Source: Panicum virgatum
Taxonomy: Eukaryota > Streptophyta > Magnoliopsida > Poales > Poaceae
DNA length: 64,000 bases
NCBI RefSeq assembly: GCF_016808335.1
Contig: NC_053142.1
Coordinates: 45,551,674 to 45,615,673, forward strand
Direction of reading: 5' to 3'
Below the pieces are notes generated by a model. That model ran no database searches. It was given only the letters and a program-made list of their open reading frames with translations, and had not been told where the DNA came from. Position 1 is the stretch's first letter, and every line of letters starts with the position of its first letter. Below are positions 35,204 to 47,910 of the stretch, in pieces. The position numbers and the translations under genes were made by a program.

Positions 35204-35708
35204 AGATCAGACACACCCAATTACTAAGAAGCACCTGCATGCCTGCTAGAAGTGTACAAATTTATACAGATATATGTTACCTGCCTGTAATGATTGCTAG
35301 TACCCGCGTATTGTACATAATTAAGATTGTGAAATTCATGAGTTGGAACTTGGAATTCATCCTTATCCCAGCATTTGACTTACAGTTCTCAACTTTTGAA
35401 GATCATATAGAATATTCTCCACCATATAAGAAGATATTCTCATCGATCACTCTAAAATTAGAAATAAATAAAAAAAGAAAAATGTTAGAATATTTAGGAA
35501 TTCATTAGAAAGGAGATACTTGTCTTAATATCATGGTCCTCTTGGACTATAAATAGAGGGCCCCTCCTTGCCAAATTGTTCAATATTTTCAATAGTCTAA
35601 ATATTTCTCTCCAAACAGCTGCAAGCTAGAATCAATTCCAAAGACAGATAGTTTGAATCAAAATTCTCAAACACTGGAAAACAGCCTACACCCAATTCAA
35701 AGCGAGTT
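35204..35708. other. 3' flank of OPT gene
   Basis: 3' UTR and flank. A 'GACTATAAATAGAGGGCCCC' stretch near 35547 looks like an LTR promoter but no LTR ends were found. A ~75-bp block at 35330-35407 (GAAATTCATGAGTTGGAACT) is repeated in diverged form at 36009-36084. Confidence 0.4.
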
Positions 35709-35978
35709 CTGATTAGATTGGAGGCGGAATCTGAATGTATGGCTGAAACAAAAGTTGTAGGGAACTTCAAAACCTACAACTTTGCTTTTTGGAGATTTTA
35801 AAGTATAGTAGTGAATGTTGGAGATAACTTAGTTGCAAAGTTTCTGATCAGGTTGGAGGCATAATCTGAATGTATGGCCGAAACAAAAGTTGTAGGGAAC
35901 TTCAAAACCTACAACTTTACTTTTTGGTGATTTTAAAGTATAGTAGTGAATGCTGGAGATAACTTAGTTGTAAAGTTT
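35709..35978. repeat. 135-bp tandem duplication with hairpins
   Basis: Copies start at 35709 and 35844 and are about 90% alike by eye. Each contains AAAGTTGTAGG, an 11-base loop and CCTACAACTTT, an 11-bp perfect stem (35751-35783 in the first). Origin unknown. Confidence 0.8.
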
Positions 35979-36178
35979 AGGTGCTAAAGGGTTCAGCCTG
36001 AAACTTTTGTGAAATGCATGGGTTGGAACTTGGAATTGATCCTTATCCCAGCATGTGCCCGACTAAAAGTTCTGAACTTTGTGATCTCTCATTGGGCTAT
36101 AATATATCAACGAGCTCTGAACTTATCGTTTGTCCTAGCATAATTCGGTTGCTGAAAGAACTGAAAATACACTATTTG

Positions 36179-36194
36179 CCCCCCCCCCCCCCCC
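36179..36194. repeat. 16-base C tract
   Basis: Uninterrupted C run followed by AAAAA. Length may be affected by sequencing error. Confidence 0.75.
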
Positions 36195-36227
36195 AAAAAT
36201 AATTTACCTCGGTGTAACTAGTAGGAA

Positions 36228-36950
36228 GTAATAACACGGTCACTTCACAATGAACGGGCAGTTGCTCGGTAGGTATAGTGGACGCGCCATCAAGTGAGCA
36301 TCGTTAGCCGCCGCACGTGCACACTGTGATGTGGCAGAGCGCTCGTGCACTGTACTGCCTAGACTAGTAGAGTGCACTATCATCAGTTCCGTATAAAGCT
36401 TCGAGGGCACAAAATCCAGGAAAGTAGAGAAGAAATACTAATGCCCCTTCCACATATTTTCCCTCTTCGATCCTGATGGTTTTCATGTGGTAGAGACTCT
36501 GTACACGCACCACACCCCGCTCCAAGTTTAACCACATGTATGAGGATGAGAGGCATCAAGATCGCTGCTCGGCCAACGAGAGATTGCCAACGCACGAGAT
36601 TTAACAAAATCTCTGCAAACAGCTATCACCACATGACAGTTCTGTCCTCAATCTCTCGCAGAAGCATACGAGATCGTCCGTATTAGCAGGCATGAGTTGT
36701 AGCTTCATAAGATCATCTCCGGAAACATGATTATTGTCATCTCTGCTATGATCATCTTAGTCTGAATTCAGAAGTGATTCTCGTCTGTTTTTCCATATGG
36801 AACTCTTGTTTAATAGTTCAGTACTGTTAAGATTATATTTGAGTCATCAAAAAAGCAAAATTTCCTTGCCATGACAGATTCAGCTCGGTGCTGCACAGAT
36901 CTTGCTATATTCAGTTAATCGATCGCTGAATCTGCTCATATAACACAACA
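36228..36950. repeat. Segmental duplicate of 49755-50880
   Basis: GAACGGGCGGTTGCTCGGTAG (36252) recurs at 49818, and the GATCATCTT...TACTGTTAAGATTATATTT stretch (36743-36842) recurs at 50672-50778. Order and orientation are the same. Contains no gene. Confidence 0.6.
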
Positions 36951-38621
36951 CTAAACATTTGAATCTGATCCAGTGTAATTTAAAAATCCATATAATATGT
37001 ATAGCACTAAACATTTGAATTTGAACTTGGGGAGGAGGATTGCGTCAACACCCCTTCTATCACTATCCACATGTTGCAAGGTGCCCCTCTATTATGCTAG
37101 CAACCAGCAACAGTGCTTCTCTCACACCAAATTAGCACTAGTCACCAGCCAGCCAGCAATACTTTTCTCTTATAGAAAATCAGCACCAGCCACTAGCCAC
37201 AGCCAGCCGAACAGAGTATCGCCCTCTCCTTTTTCTCTCATGGTTTCAATAGCCCGTATACGAAACAATTCTGCCGTTTCCACTGTCAGGGAATGCCAAG
37301 CAACTAGCAAGGTGGCCCGCGCAAATAGCGCGAGTGTCTAGCTTTTCTACTAACCTTTGGTATTTTTTAAAGTGGAAAAAATAAATTTTGTTTTGTTGTT
37401 TCGAGACCAAGTACATTTTTAGACCATCGAAATTATATCAAGGTAAATCAAGGCTAGGGTAAGCTCATAGGATAATCAAGGTCATTAAATCATCATAAAT
37501 TTTAGTGATATTTATTCCTTTTTTTCAAATAAAGTGATAATTTCTCTAAATTCTCTTATTATTTAAAATTTATTTGTATTTATTTGTTGTACTCAACGAA
37601 GTTCTCATCGGCACGTCTATTTTTATCAACTATTTATAGTCTTTCTAATTTCAAGACCTAATCAACCTAAATATTTTTCCATAGATCAATTGATTAGTTC
37701 ACATAGATCGAAGTATTTATAAGCATTTTCAAAAAAGAATATATTAGGATTCTAATTTTTCTCATTACTAAACCATCATTCATTTAATGTAAAGTCTTAC
37801 GCAATGCATATCTAAATAGCATAATACAGACTCGCAACCCTCGTGTGCAAAGCTTCTCCCATCCATATTCTCTTCCTACCCTTTCTACTATAGTTCACCA
37901 AGATCCCATCGCTTCAGGCCCCTTCCTCTTCTCTTCCGACATCTCGCCGATAGAAAATAGGGAGGTGGGCCGGTTCCTTTCTCCTAGTGTCTATGATCTG
38001 TTGTATTCGAACATGCGCTCTGTTGCCATGCGCCACCGCTCCCCTACAGGTGTGGCCATTTCTGGTGCCAATGGTGTCCTCATCGTCTTCTCCATTATGG
38101 TGGCTGCAAGATGAAACCAAATAAAAGTTCCTTCCCTCCTTCTTCTTCTTCTTCCTTTTGCTTCGCCCGGCCGCATCTCTTCACCGTTCTCTGTTTTCTC
38201 AGTCCCTCATGGTTCTGCTCCGCCAGTTCCTCCTCCTTCCTCTTCTCTCTCCTTTCTCTTGCTTCCAGGTTTCTACTTGAATATGCTTGTTTTAGTTTTT
38301 ATTTTGGTTAGTCGTCGCCATACATCTGCTTGCTCGTGTTGCGGATTTGCTTATGTTCTTCGCGGGAATGAATTTATACAGTCTTTGCTTGCTAATTTTT
38401 GTTGTGATTCCGGTTTGCATCACCTCTTCCCCTGCAATTTTTTTTATTGAAGCAGCTTTGAGCCTTTTTCTCTCAAGGTTCTCATGGGTCTCAACCGTTT
38501 GTTGTGTTGGAAGCCTTCCTCTAGATTTAAGGACTCTGCTTTTCTTCTCGCTGGCGCCGTTTTCATCTGCATCCTTGGGTCGGAGGTGTTGGTCTTTGTC
38601 AATGGGATCTTCTTCCTCTTC

Positions 38622-38680
38622 ATGCCTCCTGGCAAGCTTCACGACATTCAAGCCTCCTGACAAGCTTCACGACATTGGCC
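38622..38680. repeat. 28-bp tandem duplicate inside Helitron 2
   Basis: CCTCCTGGCAAGCTTCACGA and CCTCCTGACAAGCTTCACGA follow one another, both continuing CATT. Confidence 0.7.
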
Positions 38681-38875
38681 CAAGCATCATTATGAGCCCC
38701 TTTGGATGTCGGTTCCTCTGGTAGCCTTCAAGGCGAGCTTCACGGTAGTGATGATAGTGTTTTGCAGCTTATATGTGGATTCATCCAGGTTTGCGCTTCT
38801 GTGATGTGTTGACATGTTTATGTGTGTCTGTCCATTTGACCGGGTATGTAATTGGCTCCTCTTTGAGGTGCCTTT

Positions 38876-39364
38876 TGTAGGGAAACGGGTAGGCTACGCT
38901 AGCATCACTACCGCATATACCCAAGATGCTTGCGAGTAGAAGATCATAGATCGTTACCACTAGACGCGCAGTGCAGCGGAAGAAGTCGCGCGTCGATGTA
39001 GAGGAAGTAGTCGATCACGTCCCACGAACCAAGCTCCTCGTCCTTGATCCCAGCAGCCGATCAGCGCAGCTGTCGCAGCAGCGCCTCCACGGAGTCCACA
39101 CGTACGGGGATAAAACGCCGGGCGTCGGTGTGCTAGTACCGCACACACGGCAAGGGCGGCGGCCGAGAGAAGGGGGCGGCGGCTAGGGAGGTGGTGCGGC
39201 TCACAGGGTTGTGTCGCCCCCTAGCCCCTCCCTCATATATATAGGGCGTACTAATGGACTTCTATCTCATAGTCCCATTAGTAACCCTAATCCCTCTTGG
39301 ATCAATATCCTCTTGGGCCTTTAAACCGTATTGTGATGATGGGCTCTTGGGCATATCACCAACA
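38876..39364 (-). repeat. 3' LTR of Copia element 2
   Basis: 489 bp, TG...CA on both strands, next to the CCTTT duplication at 38871-38875. Confidence 0.9.
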
Positions 39365-40316
39365 ATCTCCCACTTGCACTAGAGACAATCATACAGGCAA
39401 GATTTCCAACATTCCAAACCCCTTAAGTGTGTGACCCGTTAGGTTCATGTGTAGGTGGTCGTGATCGGAAATCATTTCCGAATCACAAATCAATAGCAGC
39501 ACCTAGCAGGGCACAGTGACTCAAAAATACACATAAAGATCATATCGGCCGAACCTTAGATATACTCATACACCGATCCATTTGCCACACGATACCAGTC
39601 AAGCTCAAGGCGAGATGCGTGCCACCTTTGTGATAGCTCGACCATTCTCTCGATCTAATAGTGGATTCTATTAATAACTAACCTTTAGTCATAATGATTA
39701 ACTCTTTAATCACTTTGGCATGGCCATGCACTTTCAAATCCAACTATCTCGAGGGGCCCAGAGATATCTCTCCCGTTATCTAGGAGGGGCAAATTCCATT
39801 TTGATCCGCTCACATCCCATTCCATGTTTCATGACACACCTATAAGCTACTTTTGTAACTACCCAGTCACGGAGTAGCGTTTAGCAGCCCCAAGATGCAC
39901 CACTACACACAGTGAGAAACAATGGCGATCTCAGGTCTAAGGATCCAGTAGGTATAACACTCAAGAACAACTGATGGCACATACAGAATAACAATCCCAA
40001 CATTGTCTTGGAGTGGGTCAATCCAACACCATGTTCACCAACAAGTGTCCACATCATTAATCCGATATCTCCATATCCATGATCCGTGAAACATGATCAT
40101 CAATTAATGCATGTGCTAGTCTCAACGTCGTTGTTGTCCCACATAACGACATAAACTAGGGACAATTTAGAACCATATCATTGTCAACAAAGAGTTTCAC
40201 GAACAAGTCACATACTTGATAATCAATGTAAAATAATCATCTATGGAACAAATAACAATTATTCATCATTACATAAACATACTCATGACACAAAAAATCT
40301 CCCACGCACACTAGAA

Positions 40317-43300
40317 TTACTGATGTAAGTATCTAATACCCATAGATCTCATGTGCACCTCATGCTTTGGTTGGGGGAGAGGCTTCGTCAACGGATCAGC
40401 AACGTTTGAATCCGTGTGCACCTTGCAAACCTTCACATCACCTCTCTCAACAAAGTTACAGATGAGGTGATACTTCCGCAATATATGTCTAGACTTCTTA
40501 GTTGTTCTAGGCTCCTTTGCTAGTGCAACGGCACCACTATTATCACAATAGAGGTCCACTGGACTGGACGCACTAGGAACAACACCCAAGTCAGAAACAA
40601 ACTTTCTGATCCAAACAGCTTCTTTTGCAGCTTCGGAAGCTGCAATATACTTGGCCTCTGTCGTCGAATCAGCCACCGTATCTTGCTTGGAACTCTTCCA
40701 GCTCCCTGCCCCACCATTGAGGCAGAAAACAAAACCGGATTGCGATTTGGAGTCATCTTTGTCTGTTTGAAAACTAGCATCAGTGTAACCCTTTACAAGG
40801 AGCTCATCTTCGCCTCCAAATATTAGGAACATATCCTTAGTTCTTCTAAAGTACTTAAGGATACTCTTTACAATTGTCCAGTGAGCTTCACCAAAATCTG
40901 ACTGATACCTGCTCGTAACACTTAGAGCAAAGGAAACATCTGGGCGCGTGCAAAGCATAGCATACATGATCGACCCTATGGCTGAAGCATAAGGAATCGT
41001 ACTCATCCTCTTTTGCTCATCAGGTGTCGTAGCACACTGACTCTTGCTTAGAGTAATGCCATGTGACATTGGCAAGAAACCTTTCTTGGAATCTTGCATA
41101 TTGAACCGATTCAATATCTTGTCAATGTACGTGTCTTGGCTTAATCCAATTAGCCTTTTTGATCTATCTCTATAGATCCTAATACCCAGAATGTAAGCCG
41201 CCTCTTCTAAATCCTTCATCGAAAAACTCTTTTTCAATGAGGTTTTAACGGCTTCAAGCATTGGAATATCATTTCCGATCAGTAATATGTCATCCACATA
41301 TAGGACCAGAAAGACAAGTGCGCTCCCACTAGCATTTTTGTAAACACAAGGCTCATCTTCATTCTTGATGAAGCCAAACCCTTTGACTACTTCATCAAAA
41401 CAAATATTCCAACTCCGAGATGCTTGCTTCAATCCATAGATGGACCTCTGAAGCTTACATATTTTCCCAGCATTTTTAGGACCGACAAAACCTTCAGGCT
41501 GTGTCATATACACATCCTCACTTAGATGTCCATTAAGGAAAGCGGTTTTGACATCCATTTGCCATATCTCATAGTCATAATATGCGACAATTGCTAGAAG
41601 AATCCGAACAGACTTTAGCATTGTGACGGGCGAAAAGGTTTCCTCATAGTCAACACCTTGAATTTGTCGGAAACCTTTCGCCACCAATCGTGCCTTATAG
41701 ATGTGAACATTTCCATCCATGTCTAATTTTTTCTTAAAAATCCACTTACAGTCGACAGGTCTTACACTGTCAATTTTATCGACCAAATTCCAAACTTGAT
41801 TATCATGCATGGATTTTAACTGGGATTCCATGGCTTCAAGCCATTTGTCGGAGTTGGGTCCCATCATTGCTTCTTTGTAGGTCAAGGGCTCATCATTTTC
41901 CATCAATAATACGTGGTGCTCCTCCGTAATAAGGAGGTTGAGCTTGTCAGTAGCGCGACGTGCCCTTATAGACCTTCGTGGGGCTAGTGCCTCAACTACG
42001 GGTTGTGCAACATCTTGCACATCCCGTGGATCTTCAGTGGGTGCTGAAACAGTTTCGGGTGTTTCCTGAATTTCTTCAAGTTGCACCTTGCTCCCACTAA
42101 ATCCTTTTGAGAGAAACTCCTTTTCTCAGAAAACACCATTGCGAGCGACAAACACTTTGCCTTCCGCCTTATTGTAAAAATAATATCATTTGGTTTCCCT
42201 AGGATACCCCACAAAGAAGCATTTGTCTGACTTTGGAGTGAGCTTATCTGACATCAAACGTTTGACATAAGCCTCACATCCCTAAACTTTGAGAAAAGAT
42301 AATCTGGGACGTTTCCCAGTCCATATCTCATATGGTGTCTTCTCAACAGACTTACTTGGAACCCTATCCAGTGTGAACGTAGCAGTTTCAAGATCATAAC
42401 CACAAAATGACAATGGAAGATCAGCTTGGCTCATCATGGACCTAACCATGTCCAACAAGGTTCGGTTCCTCTGTTCGGATACCCCATTCCATTGAGGCGT
42501 TCCGGGCGGAGTTAGCTGCGGAATAATTCCACATTGCTTCAAATGATCACCAAATTCAAGGCTCAAATATTCTCCTCCACGATCAGATCGTAGAAATTTA
42601 ATTTTCTTGCCTAATTGATTTTGTACTTCATTCTGAAATTCTTTGAACTTTTCAAACGATTCAGACTTGTGCCTCATTAAGTAGATATAGCCATATCTAC
42701 TAAAATCATCAGTGAAAGTAATGAAGTACTGAAAACCACCTCTGTCTATTGAGCTCATTGGTCCACATACATCGGTATGTACAAGTCCCAACAAGTCACT
42801 CGCCCTCTCACTATGACCAGTGAAAGACGCTTTGGTCATCTTTCCAAGCAAACAAGACTCACATGTGTCAAATGATTCAAAATCAAATGAGCTTAACAAT
42901 CCATCTTTATGGAGTTGTTCAATGCGCTTCTCATTTATATGACCTAAGCGACAATGCCAAATAAAAGTGGGATTCAAATCATTTGGTCTAAGCCTCTTAG
43001 TATTAATGTTACAGACAGATTTATCCTCAAGATCAAGAACATATAATCCATTCACCAATGGACAATGAGCATAAAAATACCATTGCAAAAAATAGAACAA
43101 CGTTTGGTCTCTATTACAATCTTAAAATCATCAACTTCTTCCAAACATGAAGAAGAAATAATGTTCTTGCTCAAAGCAGGAATGCAATAACAATTATTTA
43201 ATTCCAAAACTAATCCGGAGGGTAGAGACAAGTGGTAGGTGCCGACCGCCAACACCGCAACCTTTGCGCCATTGCCGACACGAACGTCCAACTCGCCTCT

Positions 43301-44296
43301 TGCAAATCTTCTAGTCTCACTTAGACCCTGCAACAATTTGCAAGTGTGAATCATCGATCCAGTATCAAATACCCATGATTCACTGGAAGATAATGCAATA
43401 TTAATTTCTATAACATTTATACCTGAAGTGGAAGTCTCACTTCCCTTCTTCTTCTTCTTTTCTTCCAAGTACTTCTTGCAGTTCCTAGACCAATGTCCCT
43501 TTTCATGACAGTGGAAGCATTCATCCTCAGAAGTAGGGCCAGATTTGGCATTAGGTGCTGGCTTTAGCATAGAGCCCGAGGACTCACCACTGTAACTCTT
43601 TTCCTTGCCTTTACCTTTGGGATTAGGAGGCGTCCAACGCTTCCTCTTTTTGTTCCCCTTCTGAATCATCATCACATGATTAGGATTCTTTTTAATGCTC
43701 TCCTCTGCTGTCTTTAGCATCCCATGCAACTCACTCAATGTTGTATCCAAGCCATTCATCTGAAAGTTTATGATAAAAGGCTCATAGCTCGTCGGGAGCG
43801 ACTGGAGAATAACATCAGTAGCCAAGTCTTGGTGAAGTTCAGAACCAAGTCTGTCCAAAGTCTCAATGTAACCAATCATTTTGATCACATGAGGATTGAC
43901 TGGGCTACCTTCTGGCAGCTTGCACGCAAACAAGGACTTTGAGATATTGAATATCTCAGTCCTGGCTTGGTTCTGAAACATCCCACGCAGCCCCTCGATC
44001 ATGGTGTGAGCATCAGCATGCTCATACTGCTTCTGCAGATCAGGGGACATGGTGGCGAGCATCAGACAGCTGACATCAAGTGAGTCATTGCAGTGCTTCT
44101 CATAAGCTCTACGATCAGCAGCAGTTGCATTATCAGGGAGATCATCAGGATATGGCTACTTAAGAACATACTCCTTTTTCTCTTGTCTGAGAACAATTCT
44201 CAGGTTGCGGTACCAATCAATAAAGTTTGTTCCATTCAACTTTTCTTTCTCAAGAACAGAACGCAAATTGAAAGTGGAATTGTTACCGGCAGACAT
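40317..44296 (-). pseudogene. Copia element 2 gag-pol polyprotein (broken)
   Basis: Gag starts at 44296 (MSAGNNSTFNLRS) and has TAG at 44156-44158, where relatives have glutamine. A CCHC zinc knuckle (CFHCHEKGHWSRNC, about 43489-43530) is followed by the protease motif FDTG. The integrase region has HCRLGH, a C-x2-C pair and the HTDVCGP and SDRGGEY stretches. It stops at 42282 at a tryptophan position, and two further stops fall near 42120 and 42194. Reverse transcriptase (YVDDILL, about 41290) and RNase H (YTDASFQTD) run to 40317 in one open frame. Between 43052 and 43100 gag-protease and integrase overlap in different frames. With four stops and a frameshift, it is inactive. Confidence 0.9.
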
Positions 44297-45735
44297 GATC
44301 TACAACATTAAAGTAAAGCAAGATTTCAGCACTAAGTTTATGTAAAGACTTTCATTAACTGATTTAACAAAAGACAACCTACTATATCAAAGTCATTTTC
44401 CCTCTAATGACATATAGTGGTTCAAGATCCATAATCACTAAAATCCTAGTGAGCTTCAGCATCACGGCTAGAAAAGTAGTGATACAGGTAAGCAACAAAT
44501 TGCTAATCACATCTCTATGCGACTCTTGTTTGTTGGGTGGCATCCAAAGCCCCGGCCCCAATCCCATGCCTTCAAGCCCAAAACTATTTTGATAGCTTTG
44601 CTGAGTAAACCAATACTATGCTTGTGAATGTCCGACATCCACCCTATACAAAAGTGATAGCTGGGGGTACTCTACTTTGGTAAACCTACCACACAACGAT
44701 CAAAATTTATAGGTGCAGCTATTGGTAAAAGGCATAAAAAATTCAACATTTTCTGAGGGAAGCTATTCTATCATGATTAAAGCATCCACCATATGTAAAT
44801 GCATGAAAGAATAGTATGACAGGAAAATAAACATCACATGTATATAATCATATTATATTGTGAATAGTATGGCCTCTTGCATCACAATGGGCTCCATCGC
44901 CATGGCTCCAAGGTGACCTCCATTGCCATCCATCCTGTCTTATGGTGATCATCATCGCCATCATGATTGAAGCCTCCATGAAAAGATACTAAGCTACTAC
45001 ATCTAATAGCTAGTGAAATAATTACATGAGGATTCAAACATCACAAGTCGACACGCAGGTCGTTATACAATAATGGTGCAACCCTCAACCCGCTTGTGTT
45101 AACTTGCGACACGCAGGCCGCACAAATCATCACATACATCATCACATGACATTGAGGCCATATCATTCACATCACACCCTGCAAAAACAAGTTAGGCGTA
45201 CGACGTGTTCTACCAAAGTAGCGCATAGGAAGCCGCTATAGCGAGAAAGCAACGGCAGGGGGTCAAGGGGGGAGCCGCCCCCCGCGGGTCTCAGGGCAGC
45301 GCCCTGAAAACCTCATGGAATTACACAGATCGCATCTATGGAATCCCTATGAAAATCTCATCAGAGTGATCGCATCACCTCAAATCCGAGCCATTCATAA
45401 TGCCTCAATTTTCACTAGGTCAATCACATTGACCGTGCAAACTTTGCACTTGAGAAGACTGCATCTACACATGACCTCGATCTGTTGGTTCAATCTGCTG
45501 ACTATGCACACAGTTAGTCCCTGATGGTGATTCCAGCCGGTAGGGACATGTCGTATTCATAACAGAGAAAGAACACGAACTAATCTTTTGTCACATGCCA
45601 CGCAATCAACTCGCTCCAGTTTTAACCCCTTATGACCAATTGATCTAATCAAACCGTGCAAAAGTAATAGATCCAATCTACTACAACAACATATCACCTA
45701 TATGCTAATGATCCAGACCAAAAACTACGCAAGAT
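44297..45735 (-). other. Untranslated leader of Copia element 2
   Basis: About 1.4 kb between the primer binding site and gag, without a supported coding frame. Long leaders of this kind are common in large plant Copia elements. Confidence 0.6.
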
Positions 45736-45749
45736 GGCTCTGGTACCAC

Positions 45750-47910
45750 TGTAGGGAAATGGGTAGGCTACGCTAGCATCACTACCGCATTGTAAGGATC
45801 GATGGACCAAGAGGGGGTGAATTGGGCCTTTTTCAAATTTCTAAGATAGATAAAACAACCTTAACCTATGCAATGCTAGTAAGGCTCAATTCACCAACCG
45901 GCTAAACAAAGCAAACTACACAAGCTAACAAAGATATGAAACTAAGCAAGGTAGAGCTAAGCTATGATCTCTAAGGTCAAGCACATGAAAGAATGCATGA
46001 AAGTAAGTGCTTGAAATGAAAGAGAGTGCAAGAGACAACCGGATTTTTTTCCCGTGGTGTCGATGTGTTGGCACACACCCCTAATCCACGTTGTGACACT
46101 CACTAAGAGTCTTGTCACCTCCCATGTCACCGAGACTTGGGCGCTCACTAAGAGTCTCTGTTCACCATCCCGGTGTGGTGGAGCTCAAGCCACGTACAAT
46201 CTTCTTCTCCGGGCTCCCACAATCCTTGGCAAGCTCCGCGAGAAACACTTCTATCACCAAGATCGTCTAGGTGCTGCCAAACACCAAGAGTAACAAGCTC
46301 CTAAGCCTTCACTTGACCTACACTCAGTTGGCCCTAGCTCAAGCACACTTGCTACACTTTCAAAGGATGAAATCTTCAAGGTTGAAGCACAAACAAAGCA
46401 CTAGATCTTCTCTCTTTTGCTCAAAGCTCTTTCTCTTCTTCTCAAGAGTGGCCTCAGGTTTTCAAGGTGTCAAAAGGCAACTGAAATGAGCCAGGGGGTA
46501 CCCTTATATAGAGTGGAGGAGGTCATATAGCCGTTGGAAGTCTTCTGCAGAAAAACCGTGACCACCGGAAGAACCGACGGTATAGAAAGTATAGTCATCG
46601 GTTCAACCGGTCTCTCTGTGTCAAAGAAGTAGCCGTTGGAGTTCTGACACAGTATCCACGCTTGCGTCATTGCACCGGTGCATGCTCCGTAGGGGCATCG
46701 GTTCAACCGGTGCTGAAGAGGTTCACTGATCAACTCAAACAAGCGTTCTGGAATAAAGTACATCCAATACACCGGTGCTTTGATTCTGAAGCGTCGGTTC
46801 AACCGGTGCTGAAGAGAAGTTGAAGTCCACCAAAACATGCTCTTTGGAACAAAGAACTTCCATTGCACCGGTGCTTATCTTTTGACCATCGGTTCAACCG
46901 GTGCTATACTTGATTTCTGCCTTCATCCAGAGAAGTTAGACCGACAGGGCATCGGTCCTTCCGCCATGCATCGGATGCTCCGATGCTAGGGCACCGGTTC
47001 AACCGGTGCTGCTGATTTTCTTGGTTTTCAGCTGTTTTGACTTGGATTTGAATGTGACTTTGATTGTTTCTTCTTCCAAGAGTTGTGTTGACTTCTATTG
47101 ACCATCTTTTGCTGTTTTTGAGTGAGTGTGCAAGATTTCTAAGGCCAACTCAATTTTGATCAAGCTACTAACTCATGAATCCCTCTTAATAGTACGATCA
47201 AGAACTAGAAACTATAAAACCTAGCTAAATCAAGTGTCCTTCATCTCCTTGTGACACTTGAGACTAGAAAGGTCATTAATCTTTGAAATTGAGTACTTGG
47301 TACGCATGATTGTTTCGAATTGAGGGGTCACCTTTCTTATTTCATATGAGACTAATCCAGTAAAAGAGATTTCCTTTAAAACACACGTTAGTTGCATACG
47401 GTTGTCATTAATCACCGAAACTTACCATTAGCATCTATCGGCCTAGATGCGCTACACGCATATACCCAAGATGCTTGCGAGTAGAAGATCATAGATCGTT
47501 ACCACTAGACGCGCAGTGCAGCGGAAGAAGTCGTGCGTCGATGTAGAGGAAGTAGTCGATCACATCCCACGAACCGAGCTCCTCGTCCTTGATCCCAGCA
47601 GCCGATCAGCGCAGCTGTCGCAGCAGCGCCTCCACGGAGTTCACACGTACGGGGATGAAACGCCGGGCGTCGGTGTGCTAGCACCGCACGCACAGCAAGG
47701 GCGGCGGCCGAGAGAAGGGGGGCGTCGGCTAGGGAGGTGGTGCGGCTCACAGGGTTGTGTCGCCCCCTAGCCCCTCCCTCATATATATAGGGCGTACTAA
47801 TGGGCTTCTATCTCATAGGCCCATTAGTAACCCTAATCCCTCTTGGATCAATATCCTCTTGGGCCTTTAAACCGTATTGTGATGATGGGCTCTTGGGCAT
47901 ATCATCAACA
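45750..47910 (-). repeat. 5' LTR of Copia element 2, split by a solo LTR
   Basis: Host LTR sequence is 45750-45790 and 47462-47910. Removing the insert and one copy of CGCAT gives an LTR of about 490 bp that aligns throughout with 38876-39364. Confidence 0.88.
45791..47456. mobile_element. Solo LTR, 1,666 bp, nested in Copia element 2 LTR
   Basis: TGTAAGGATCGATGGACC...GCGCTACA, TG...CA ends, CGCAT duplicated on both sides (45786-45790 and 47457-47461). No internal region or second LTR, so it is a solo LTR left by recombination. It carries at least five copies of CGGTTCAACCGGT between 46600 and 47010, spaced about 90-110 bases apart, and separate CACCGGTGC words. Confidence 0.85.

Larger units (their letters stand above)
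38876..47910 (-). mobile_element. Copia LTR retrotransposon 2, with nested solo LTR
   Basis: LTRs are 38876-39364 (489 bp; 3' LTR in element orientation) and 45750-47910 (5' LTR, split by a 1,666-bp insert). CCTTT is duplicated at 38871-38875 and 47911-47915. On the minus strand a primer site TGGTACCAGAGCC follows the 5' LTR (45736-45748) and a purine tract precedes the 3' LTR (39365-39375). The LTRs differ at about 13 sites plus one indel, 11 of them transitions. The long leader (44297-45735) has no coding frame. Ty1/Copia by domain order. It lies inside Helitron 2. Confidence 0.93.

Noticed and set aside
38971..39186. Open frame within Copia 2 LTR, also at 47516-47770
   Set aside because: Both are parts of the two LTR copies. 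LTRs of this kind do not normally encode protein.
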